Positions 26,663 to 33,957 of a stretch of DNA of 64,000 nt are shown piece after piece. The stretch comes from Pseudomonas parafulva. GTDB lineage: Bacteria > Pseudomonadota > Gammaproteobacteria > Pseudomonadales > Pseudomonadaceae. The notes under the pieces were generated by a model. That model worked only from the letters and a program-made list of their open reading frames with translations, did no database searches and had not been told where the DNA came from. The stretch's first letter is position 1. Each line of letters starts with the position of its first letter. A program made the translations under genes and the position numbers. The stretch is taken from assembly GCF_002021815.1 (NCBI RefSeq), contig NZ_CP019952.1, positions 4,433,001-4,497,000 on the forward strand. The letters run 5' to 3'.

Positions 26663-28459
26663 ATGTCGGAACTGCATCAGCTTCAAAAAGCCGCTTCTCT
26701 TCATGACTTGGCAGCAATCCTTAATTATACGCCAAGCGCTTTATCGTACCTAGTGTACAAAAGGCCTGTGAAATATACGCAGTTCACAATCCCTAAGAGC
26801 AATGGCTCTCCACGTCAAATCTGCGCTCCTTGCGATGAATTGAAGGCCCTTCAGAAGCAAGTCAAAATACTTTTGGATAAATGCTTAGCTACCATCGAGA
26901 ACGCAGGCCAGGTTCGCGGGGCGATTTCTCACGGATTCAAAGCAGGACTTTCGATCATCACAAATGCTGAAACCCACAAAAAAAGGAGATACGTGTTTAA
27001 CGTAGACCTTGAGGGTTTCTTCGATTCTATTCACATGGGCCGGATTCGCGGTTTTTTAATCAGCAACAAGGACTTCAAGCTCAACCCTAAAGTGGCCACC
27101 GTCCTAGCGCAGATAATGTGCCATGAAGACAAACTTCCGCAAGGCAGCCCGACTTCACCGGTCGCATCCAATCTAATTGGTCACTTGTTGGATTTAAGGC
27201 TTGTCCAGTTGGCGAAGAGAAATGGTTGTTCGTATTCACGCTACGCGGATGACTTAACCTTCTCAACCAACAAAAAAAATTTTCCTGAAGAGATAGCCTC
27301 ATCTGTCGATGGAGAGAACTCTTGGACTGCGGGCCCGTCGCTGACGAAAATAATCCAAAAAAACGGATTCGAGCTCAATCACAGCAAGACTCGCATGCAG
27401 TACCGTACCAATAGACAGTCTGTGACCGGCCTGGTCGTTAACCAAGTTACTAATACTCCTGCGGAGGTTCGACGAACCGCTCGAGCCATGGCGCATCACC
27501 TTTTTAATAAAGGTTACTACCTGATCAAGGACGAAGCGGCAGGAGTGGAAAAAGCAAAAGACCCAATGATCAGGGACTTTACCCAGCTAGAATCGCTTGA
27601 CGGGTTGTTCAGCTTCATATACATGGTTGATCAGTTTAACCGCAAGAAAATCGCAGACAACAATAACGTAAAAATCGAGTCCTTCAAGAAAACCAGCCTT
27701 GAAAAAATTCATGCGGACTTCTTATTTTACAAGAATTTCTACGCTTCGCCGCTGCCTACAATTCTGTGCGAAGGCAAAACAGATAATGTTTACCTTACAT
27801 GTGCCATGAAGTCGCTAATGGAAAAGTTTCCACGACTCTGCAAGGCCAATAAGGATGGAAAGCCAGCGCTAAGAGTCCGGTTCATCAACTATTCAGATCT
27901 GACGCATAGAGCACTAGATCTGAATGGAGGCTCAGCTGATCTCGCTGCATTCATTCGTTCATATGCAAAAAATTGCGGGAAGTATAAAGCACACCCGCCT
28001 TTAAGCCCAACCATTATAGTCGTGGATAACGACAGCGGTTCTGATCCAATATTCAAAGTGATCAAAGAAGTCACCGGAAATCGATATACTATTCCCAATG
28101 GCAAGGGAACCATCCTAGACAAATCTCAAACCACTTACTATATCGCCCAAAACCTGTCTGTCGTTTTGACCCCATTAAGAAAAGATGGTCATCCGACCAT
28201 GATGGAAGATTTTTTCCCAGCCAAAGTGCTACAGACCCCCTGGGAAAACAAAACTTTCGAAATCTTGAGCAAAGCTCCTAATAAGAACACATACAGCAAA
28301 AACACGTTTGCACAGAAAATCGTAAAAGCCGACCGCGCAAACATTGAATTCAAAGGGTTCACACCAATTCTAAAGTCGATAAACCAGATCATTAGAGATC
28401 ATCGTATAGACAAGTCTGTGATCGAGAAGAACTTACCGCCTAAACCAGCTAAGCGTTAG
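26663..28459 (+). CDS. Retron reverse transcriptase fused to TOPRIM domain (Eco2/Ec67-like)
   Basis: A 598-residue fusion. The RT half has the retron-specific NAETH (NAxxH, 101-105), catalytic D115 in FNVDLEGFF, YADD at 194-197 and VTG at 254-256. After ~350 a TOPRIM domain begins: E370 in ILCEGKTD and D455/D457 in IIVVDNDSG. Retron Ec67 (Eco2) is the classical RT-TOPRIM protein, 586 residues, so length and layout agree; TOPRIM is then the toxic effector and no separate effector gene is needed. Start ATG at 26663 has AAGGA; the longer GTG frame at 26627 would read through the a2 repeat and is rejected. AT-rich relative to neighbours. Confidence 0.93.
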   Translation: MSELHQLQKAASLHDLAAILNYTPSALSYLVYKRPVKYTQFTIPKSNGSPRQICAPCDELKALQKQVKILLDKCLATIENAGQVRGAISHGFKAGLSIITNAETHKKRRYVFNVDLEGFFDSIHMGRIRGFLISNKDFKLNPKVATVLAQIMCHEDKLPQGSPTSPVASNLIGHLLDLRLVQLAKRNGCSYSRYADDLTFSTNKKNFPEEIASSVDGENSWTAGPSLTKIIQKNGFELNHSKTRMQYRTNRQSVTGLVVNQVTNTPAEVRRTARAMAHHLFNKGYYLIKDEAAGVEKAKDPMIRDFTQLESLDGLFSFIYMVDQFNRKKIADNNNVKIESFKKTSLEKIHADFLFYKNFYASPLPTILCEGKTDNVYLTCAMKSLMEKFPRLCKANKDGKPALRVRFINYSDLTHRALDLNGGSADLAAFIRSYAKNCGKYKAHPPLSPTIIVVDNDSGSDPIFKVIKEVTGNRYTIPNGKGTILDKSQTTYYIAQNLSVVLTPLRKDGHPTMMEDFFPAKVLQTPWENKTFEILSKAPNKNTYSKNTFAQKIVKADRANIEFKGFTPILKSINQIIRDHRIDKSVIEKNLPPKPAKR

Positions 28460-28885
28460 AGATCGGGAGAGTTTGAACGGCAGCACTCATGCCAGGCCCA
28501 TATCGGGAAGCGTTACCAGGCCATTCCCGCTAGCCCAGCGCTGATGAAGTATTTATTAGTGAGCCTGATTCGCTAACGCCAAGAGCTAGCGAAAAACACA
28601 GCCATACAAGGCGGTTCATTAAGCTGTCACTCGGGGTCACGCTGAAAGAACATTTCCTGAGTAATCTTGGAGCAGCAATGACACTCTTGGCCTCACGGTG
28701 CCGGGGTAAGAGCAGGAGTCACGGGCGAAAAAAACCGCCAACCGTGGCGGTTCAAATTACTGCTCGGGGTCTCCGGCTCTCCACAACGGGGTTTAGGTTG
28801 TCGTTAAAGAGGTCTTTTTCTCAGAGAGGTTTTGTCGCCGGACACTAAGGCTGCGGATCGTAGCCACTCCGCCAAGGTGCGGAGA
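28460..28885. other. 430-bp gap after the retron
   Basis: No gene is seen; it contains the terminator of the MvaT-like gene at 28728-28751. The remaining sequence shows no convincing reading frame or long repeat. Confidence 0.5.
28728..28751 (-). terminator. Rho-independent terminator of the MvaT-like gene
   Basis: On the minus strand ACCGCCA-CGGT-TGGCGGT forms a perfect 7-bp stem followed by seven T. It lies 135 bp past the stop codon of the MvaT-like gene. Confidence 0.85.
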
Positions 28886-29251
28886 TTACTGACGCCACGA
28901 CTCCACGGTCTCGGCGCCATGCTCGGCTTTCCAGGCCTTGAGGATGGCGTGGTTGCCGCCCTTGGTCTGGATCAGTTCGCCGTTATGCGGGTTCTTGTAA
29001 GTCTTCACTTCACGTGGCTTGCGAGTCGCTTTCTCTGGAGAGACTGGAGCAGCGGCACGAGCGCGAGCTTGAGGATCAAGAATGCTGATCACCTCACGCA
29101 GGCTGAAACCGTACTCACCAAGCAGGGCACGGAGTTTGTTTTCAAACTCCATTTCAGCCTGGATTGCACCGTCATTTTTCATCGCTTCCAATTCTGCGAG
29201 CTGCTGAGCAAGCTGGAGTTCAAGGCGGCGGAATTCTGCAAGACGAGACAT
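28886..29251 (-). CDS. MvaT/MvaU-type xenogeneic silencer (H-NS-like)
   Basis: A 121-residue nucleoid protein. The N-terminal half is a coiled-coil oligomerisation helix (RLAEFRRLELQLAQQLAELE), the middle is a linker rich in A, R and P, and the C-terminus has the MvaT DNA-binding pattern KTYKNPHNGELIQTKGGNH and LKAWKAEHG. Such proteins bind AT-rich DNA and silence acquired genes, fitting an AT-rich island. Start ATG at 29251 is separated from AAGGA by a run of eight C, unusual spacing DNA that could slip. A strong terminator follows. Whether it acts alone or joins host MvaT (TurA-like) oligomers is not visible. Confidence 0.9.
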   Translation of the reverse strand: MSRLAEFRRLELQLAQQLAELEAMKNDGAIQAEMEFENKLRALLGEYGFSLREVISILDPQARARAAAPVSPEKATRKPREVKTYKNPHNGELIQTKGGNHAILKAWKAEHGAETVESWRQ

Positions 29252-29385
29252 GGGGGGGGTGTTCCTTGGGGGCTATGATCGGGCCAGATTACAGAAATTG
29301 TCGAAGAATGTCTTAACCATCTCAGGTCAAGCTTGCCCAAAAAATCTTTGACGAGGTGAAGCGACTCGACTTCTAAGACAATTGC

Positions 29386-29429
29386 TGTAACGCATTTCCT
29401 GGAATGTAACAACGCCAATGTTACATTCC
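29386..29429. promoter_or_regulatory. Cluster of TGTAAC/GTTACA operator-like sites
   Basis: GGAATGTAAC and GTTACATTCC (29401-29410, 29420-29429) form a perfect 10-bp inverted repeat with a 9-base centre. An additional TGTAAC lies at 29386 and a GTTACA at about 29449. It sits between the MvaT-like gene and repeat copy B, so it may control either. Confidence 0.5.
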
Positions 29430-29474
29430 AAAAACTACGTTACAAGCCCTATAAACAAGGGGTTTGACACCAAA

Positions 29475-29594
29475 AGGCAAGCGGAGCGCGCAGGCCAAGG
29501 ATGGCCGCAGGCGTGAGGATGGAAGCCCGGAGGGCCGTGACCGGCAAGCCGGGCACGGTTTACGACAGCCGCCCCTCTGAAGGAGGGCTCGCCC
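29475..29594 (+). repeat. ~115-bp conserved repeat, copy B
   Basis: Opens AGGCAAGCGGAGCGCGC and contains AGGCGTGAGGATGGAAGC and GGTTTACGACAGC, aligning with the minus strand of 15714-15828. The two copies are inverted relative to each other and about 13.7 kb apart. Copy B has complementary arms (GGCAAGCC region, CCTCT/AGGAGGG) that suggest a folded RNA. Confidence 0.7.
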
Positions 29595-29599
29595 AATGG

Positions 29600-30184
29600 T
29601 CAGCGATGCATTTTGCTGAACCGCTCAACAAGCTTTGCAGGTGCAATCGACTGCCAGGTGTCCAATACCGTTGTTTTGTAGAACAGATTTATCCCTACTC
29701 CCACAAAAAACGCTGCAATCATACAAGCAAGAGCGAATGCATAACGCGTCACATCACCCGCATACTCAGCAAATCCATTTACAGAACTATAATGATACCC
29801 ATCAACCAGGGTGCCTAATCCAAAGAACAAAGCTACCCATGCCAAAACAAAGGCCACTGCTGAGATCACCGCTCCATTCGCCCAAATACCCAGCTGGGAG
29901 GTGTACTTTAGGCTAGGCTGCTCGAGCACTTTCCCGCTAGCGGTCTTTGCGGCGTATATAAAGCCTGTATTTTTTTGTTTATTCTTAGATTTCTGAACAA
30001 GCCCGTAAAACTCGTACTGTCCGCCATTTTCCAGATCTTCGTAGATACGAGTAGGCATCCGAAAATTAGGAATGAGAACGTCATCTATTTTCATGATGAC
30101 TTGCACATTATCTGAGAAGCTCTCAAAAACTCGTATGTCTTCCAGGCAGCCAGAAAATTTCAGGTATTCAAACTTAATAAACAC
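29600..30184 (-). CDS. Hypothetical two-TM membrane protein
   Basis: A 194-residue protein starting from GTG at 30184 with AAGGAG upstream. Residues 1-95 are soluble and probably beta-rich (VQVIMKIDDVLIPNF, GQYEFYGLVQKSKN). Two transmembrane helices follow at about 104-128 (GAVISAVAFVLAWVALFFGL) and 148-168 (YAFALACMIAAFFVGVGINL). No family was recognised. It is the last of several minus-strand island genes before repeat copy B. Confidence 0.6.
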   Translation of the reverse strand: MFIKFEYLKFSGCLEDIRVFESFSDNVQVIMKIDDVLIPNFRMPTRIYEDLENGGQYEFYGLVQKSKNKQKNTGFIYAAKTASGKVLEQPSLKYTSQLGIWANGAVISAVAFVLAWVALFFGLGTLVDGYHYSSVNGFAEYAGDVTRYAFALACMIAAFFVGVGINLFYKTTVLDTWQSIAPAKLVERFSKMHR

Positions 30185-30264
30185 TTACAGCTCCTTGCTC
30201 GGGCCCAAATTTCAGGCAGGGGGAGGCCTTGGGCACACCTTGGCGTGCTCAGGCTCGATCTAAA

Positions 30265-30645
30265 TCAGTGCAGCTGTGTATTGGGGAAACGGTCTCCAAC
30301 AAGGCGGCAAAAATCCCTCAGGCTCCGGCGTCCACCATCGCGGCGGAAAGTAGCTACCACGTACTTGGAGTTCATGGTCGTGATCACCCAGAACTTACCT
30401 TCCTTTTTGATAGCCACGATGTCGGATGTCTGAATCAGGTGCCCATCGGCGAATCGACCATGAGGCCCTTGCCGCACATGTCCGAAGACGACGCCAACGG
30501 CACTGAGTCGATGAATGTGGACATTCACCAAAAACGCAGTGATGTCGTCTTCGTACCCTTGGCCTACAGCTCGAGCAATACGCAACAGGTCGAAGTCCGA
30601 GTAGCGCTTCACGTGGTAGTCCACCTTCACCGTGTTGTCCTTCGC
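30265..30645 (-). CDS. Hypothetical island protein (126 aa)
   Basis: Start is taken as GTG at 30645 because GGAGG precedes it by eight bases; a TTG six codons earlier would overlap the upstream gene. The sequence alternates beta-like segments (TVKVDYHVKRYSDFD, DDITAFLVNVHIHRL) and ends DFCRLVGDRFPNTQLH. No family was recognised. It follows the 160-aa gene by five bases, so the two are an operon. Confidence 0.55.
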   Translation of the reverse strand, partial: AKDNTVKVDYHVKRYSDFDLLRIARAVGQGYEDDITAFLVNVHIHRLSAVGVVFGHVRQGPHGRFADGHLIQTSDIVAIKKEGKFWVITTMNSKYVVATFRRDGGRRSLRDFCRLVGDRFPNTQLH

Positions 30646-30650
30646 CACGC

Positions 30651-31133
30651 CTACGCCCTCCAAGGCTCTGCTGCAGCACTGGCCTGAGCCATACCGCGTC
30701 GGTACAGCTCTTTGACGTCGTTCAGGGAGTCGGCACCGAAACCAGCCTCATGCGTATCGACGTACACAGCACCACCTTCTACTTCCAGAATACAGACGGC
30801 CACACCAGCCTGGTTGTGTCCCATCGAGAGCGACGTGAGCTTCTCCATCTTCCAACAGCCATCCTTGTTCATCCAGGATGGGGTGACGGCTTGGACTTCC
30901 TGCACCACCAGGCTCTCGTCTTGCGCTACCAACAGCTCGACGAGGCGCATCTCATCGTTGAGCATCTCCTCGTAGGCAACGAACCGATCCTCATGCCGGC
31001 GCTTGAGGCTGACGTGATACCAGTGAGTGGCCAGAGATCGGGTGACGGCATGGAAATGAGCCAGACCGTCCCCAAACATGCCTACCGGGCCAGCTTGGTC
31101 TTGCGTGCTAATGCGGAACATCGTGAATCTCAT
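30651..31133 (-). CDS. Hypothetical island protein (160 aa)
   Basis: A 160-residue cytoplasmic-looking protein. Recognisable segments are YEEMLNDEMRLVELLVAQ, then a beta-rich GVAVCILEVEGGAVYVDTH and a helical end SLNDVKELYRRGMAQ. No family was recognised. Upstream ribosome binding signal is weak. It is the first gene of a pair with the 126-aa gene and follows the 131-aa gene by 30 bp on the same strand. Confidence 0.55.
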   Translation of the reverse strand: MRFTMFRISTQDQAGPVGMFGDGLAHFHAVTRSLATHWYHVSLKRRHEDRFVAYEEMLNDEMRLVELLVAQDESLVVQEVQAVTPSWMNKDGCWKMEKLTSLSMGHNQAGVAVCILEVEGGAVYVDTHEAGFGADSLNDVKELYRRGMAQASAAAEPWRA

Positions 31134-31163
31134 CAGGGCAAGCCCGCCAGGCGGAACCTGCGA

Positions 31164-31559
31164 TTAACATAGAGCGAAAATTGCCTTCAGCGTCGCAGTG
31201 ATCTCGCGTCCTTGCCCCATGAGCACGTAGACCGTGTTGCGCGTTTCAAACATGCATACGCCATCGAACGTCTTGCACAACGTCGAGCGCACCCATCCCC
31301 CTGAGGGGAATCGGCCCTGCTCGTCATAGATGACGCAGTGGGCGTACATGAAGATCGGCTCAAGGCCTAAAGATCGCACCCTGGCCAACGACTCAGGTGG
31401 CTCGTCCACGTGGAAGAGGATCCAGTCCTCAACCAGGCAGTAGGCCTTTCTAGGAAACCGCTCAGCGACCATCGCCTCGATCTCTGCCCTCGGCAACAAC
31501 GTGCCGGCAGACGAGACCTCACCTTCCGGGAGCTCTTCACGCTCCGGGGAATTACCCAT
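31164..31559 (-). CDS. Hypothetical island protein (131 aa)
   Basis: ATG at 31559 has AGGAG at suitable spacing and is preferred to a longer GTG frame. The first 30 residues are acidic and disordered; the rest looks like a compact alpha/beta fold (AYCLVEDWILFHVDEPPES, EPIFMYAHCVIYDEQG, RNTVYVLMGQGREITAT). Proteins of this appearance recur in Pseudomonas islands as far as memory goes, but no function is known. It is divergent from the XRE-like regulator. Confidence 0.55.
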   Translation of the reverse strand: MGNSPEREELPEGEVSSAGTLLPRAEIEAMVAERFPRKAYCLVEDWILFHVDEPPESLARVRSLGLEPIFMYAHCVIYDEQGRFPSGGWVRSTLCKTFDGVCMFETRNTVYVLMGQGREITATLKAIFALC

Positions 31560-31723
31560 CAATTGAGGCTCCTCAGGGCTGCCCAAAAATATCCACAGGC
31601 ACCCACGCACGGGCGCTCTGCACCCTGGGCCAGAGGCCTAATTCCCAATTCCATGACTATATACATTTGAATGGGAACGATCAAACCCGGCATACCGTCT
31701 CCTTTTAGGGGAGGGCTGCCTGG

Positions 31724-32179
31724 ATGTCCTTGCGGAAGGCATACGCAGCAACGTTGCAGTGGCTTAGAATTCGGAGGGGCTTATCGCAGTCCGACCTTCA
31801 AAAACAGGCTGACCAGGCCCACATCAGCCGCTTGGAGGCATCGACGACCTCGGCCACGGTCGACCTCACCTCCGATCTAGCAGATGCCCTAGGCGTCACG
31901 CCGCTGTCGTTCTTTACGCTGCTTGCCGCAGCGAATGAAGGTAAAACGCCGCGTACAGCCTTGATCGAGACCCTCGCAGAGTTGCAGATCCAGGGTCTTC
32001 TAGATGAGACGCTGCCCGCCGAACCGCAGAAGCTGCCTCCACCACGGCAGGCAGCTGCGGCTGAGAAGCTCAGGGCGATACGAGAGTTGAAGGAAGCAGG
32101 CCTCTCTCAGGCCGAGGTCTGCAAGAAGCTGGGATTGCCGAGTAGCACGGTTGGGCGCATGTGGCATGTTGGTGAATAA
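31724..32179 (+). CDS. XRE-family transcriptional regulator with second HTH
   Basis: A 151-residue protein. The N-terminal helix-turn-helix of the Cro/CI type covers about 8-65 (WLRIRRGLSQSDLQKQAD, ISRLEASTTSATVDLTSDLA). A second, recombinase-like HTH lies at the C-terminus (LKEAGLSQAEVCKKLGLPSSTVGRMW). The linker is proline/alanine-rich. The start at 31724 has GGGGAGGG. It is divergent from the 131-aa gene; the 160-bp region between them probably holds its operator. It may control island genes or excision, by analogy with element regulators. Confidence 0.75.
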   Translation: MSLRKAYAATLQWLRIRRGLSQSDLQKQADQAHISRLEASTTSATVDLTSDLADALGVTPLSFFTLLAAANEGKTPRTALIETLAELQIQGLLDETLPAEPQKLPPPRQAAAAEKLRAIRELKEAGLSQAEVCKKLGLPSSTVGRMWHVGE

Positions 32180-32270
32180 CAGCTGAGTGCTTCACCGAGG
32201 GCACTTCCCATACTGCGCCAAGCGTTGCGCGGGCGCCGATACGGTTTATCGATCCTAGAGGTTCTGCAGG

Positions 32271-32519
32271 TCATGACTTGCGGACGAAGTGCTTCAGGCG
32301 CTCCCGCGACTCAATGACCTGCTCACGAATTTCCTCAGGATCGATGGCCATGCCACCCTCCGGCGTCACCCTGAGCGTCTTGAGGCTGTTCACCGCTTCG
32401 ACGAACTCACGCTCACGCTGCTTCTCCCAATCAGGGCGGAGGTCGGGGCTGAGCCAGTTCCAAAGTCGAGAAAGGATTTTCAAGCGAATGCACCCTATGG
32501 TTGCTGACGTGGAAATCAT
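32271..32519 (-). CDS. Small hypothetical protein
   Basis: A frame of 82 codons from ATG 32519 or 70 from TTG at 32483. The TTG start reads MKILSRLWNWLSPDLRPDW and has AGGG nearby, which looks more natural. The rest is amphipathic helix (REREFVEAVNSLKTL, IREQVIESRERLKHFVRKS). No family was recognised. It is downstream of the element thyA but separated by its terminator. Confidence 0.45.
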   Translation of the reverse strand: MISTSATIGCIRLKILSRLWNWLSPDLRPDWEKQREREFVEAVNSLKTLRVTPEGGMAIDPEEIREQVIESRERLKHFVRKS

Positions 32520-32568
32520 AAGGCATCTAGGTGCAGCGTTCTGACGATGCGCTCATCGGACTCGCACG

Positions 32569-32590
32569 AAAAACCGGCCTTGAGGCCGGT
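32569..32590 (-). terminator. Terminator of the recombinase-thyA operon
   Basis: On the minus strand ACCGGCC-TCAA-GGCCGGT is a perfect 7-bp stem followed by five T, 25 bp after the element thyA stop codon. It closes the five-gene operon. Confidence 0.9.
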
Positions 32591-32614
32591 CTCCGGTGTT
32601 GCCTTCGAAACTAA

Positions 32615-33448
32615 TCAGATAGATACAGGCGCAGCGATGTGCGGATGCGGATCGTAACCGACCAATTCGAAGTCCTCGAATTTGTAATCGTAGATCGATT
32701 CCGGCTTACGCAGCAGCTTCAACTCAGGCAACTTGCGGGGCTCGCGAGCAATCTGGGTTTTCACCTGCTCCATATGATTGGAGTAGATGTGAACGTCACT
32801 CAGCGAGATCACAATTTCACCAACGCCCATATCGCACTGCTGAGCCAGCATATGGGTCAGGCATGCCAGTGAGGCCGTGTTATAGGGCAGGCCGAGGAAG
32901 CTATCAGACGAGCGAATGAACAGGTGCGCTGACAGCTTGTTGTCGACAACGTAGAACTGATAGAGCAGGTGGCACGGAGGAAGGGCCATCTTGCCGTTCT
33001 CAGCATTCTCCTGCGGACTCACCTTCTCGTCGGGCAGGTACTCAACGTTCCAGCCGTGGAACAAGATACGGCGACTGTTCGGATTGGTCTTCAGGGCATT
33101 TACGACGTAGTCAATCTGATTGATCGTGCCGCCATCTTTGGTTGGCCAAGCAGTCCACTGCTTACCATAAACAGGGCCCAGGTCACCTTCTTCGGTAGCC
33201 CACTCATTCCAAATCTTGACGCCATTTTCATTGAGCCATTTGATATTGGTATCCCCACTGAGGAACCAAATCAACTCATTAACAATACTTTTGAAGTGCA
33301 ACTTCTTGGTAGTAAGAAGCGGGAAGCCTTTAGACAGGTCATGTCGATACTGACGCCCAAAAACACTAATAGTACCAGTCCCAGTTCGGTCACCTTTGAC
33401 CGACCCGTTCTCCAAAACATCTGTCAGTAGATCCAGATAGCTTTTCAT
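32615..33448 (-). CDS. thyA: Element-borne thymidylate synthase
   Basis: A full-length 277-residue ThyA that methylates dUMP to dTMP with methylene-tetrahydrofolate. Present are the phosphate-binding arginine in RTGTGT, the two-arginine segment [10 protein letters not shown], the catalytic cysteine C159 in [23 protein letters not shown] with the conserved asparagine, [11 protein letters not shown], and a C-terminal hydrophobic tail. It differs strongly from the interrupted host copy and is not a duplication of it. Its ATG overlaps the stop of the small recombination protein gene by four bases, making it the last cistron of the recombinase operon. It presumably restores the function destroyed by insertion. 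Confidence 0.96.
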   Translation of the reverse strand: MKSYLDLLTDVLENGSVKGDRTGTGTISVFGRQYRHDLSKGFPLLTTKKLHFKSIVNELIWFLSGDTNIKWLNENGVKIWNEWATEEGDLGPVYGKQWTAWPTKDGGTINQIDYVVNALKTNPNSRRILFHGWNVEYLPDEKVSPQENAENGKMALPPCHLLYQFYVVDNKLSAHLFIRSSDSFLGLPYNTASLACLTHMLAQQCDMGVGEIVISLSDVHIYSNHMEQVKTQIAREPRKLPELKLLRKPESIYDYKFEDFELVGYDPHPHIAAPVSI

Positions 33449-33957
33449 GCACTCTTCTCCGCCTGGGCAGCTTCCAGGATACTGATTACCTGCCTAAGTC
33501 TATCAATTTCTGCCTGCGAGGCCAACAAGCGCTCATTAGCATCCGCCAGAAGGCTGCGGTATGTATCCCTTGATTTTTTCATATCCGTATAAAGCCGAAG
33601 ATTTTCTTCGGCTTGGTCTTCCGATTTATTGGACTGGCCAAACCAATGTAAAACCTCCACTCGAGCTGACTCGAGTTTCTCCGTCAGAACCTTAACTGGA
33701 TCTGCCGGTTTATTTTTTGAGACTTGTTTTCGCAAGGCTTCAATCTGGCGATTTTCCTTGATGGTCTCAAGCTTCTGTAGGGGCCATACACGCATCCGGA
33801 TAGTATTGCGATGCACGCCAGTAATTCGGCTCAGTTCAGCTACGGTGGCCTTGAGAGAGTCGTTAATAGCGATCTCATGCACTCCCTTAGACAACAGCTC
33901 CGTATACCGGTCAAAGTCATCTTTATTTTTCTGGTCAAAAGCCTTTGGCTCAGACAT
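33445..33957 (-). CDS. Small HTH/coiled-coil recombination accessory protein (Srap/TnpC-like)
   Basis: A 170-residue protein. Residues ~35-60 form a helix-turn-helix ([23 protein letters not shown]), followed by two long charged helices (residues 70-165) typical of coiled coil. Position, size and layout match the fourth core gene of SE-type elements (srap) and more distantly TnpC of Tn554, both by memory. It shares one base with the end of the preceding recombinase gene and four with thyA. It may direct strand choice or regulate excision; that is inference. Confidence 0.7.
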   Translation of the reverse strand: MSEPKAFDQKNKDDFDRYTELLSKGVHEIAINDSLKATVAELSRITGVHRNTIRMRVWPLQKLETIKENRQIEALRKQVSKNKPADPVKVLTEKLESARVEVLHWFGQSNKSEDQAEENLRLYTDMKKSRDTYRSLLADANERLLASQAEIDRLRQVISILEAAQAEKSA

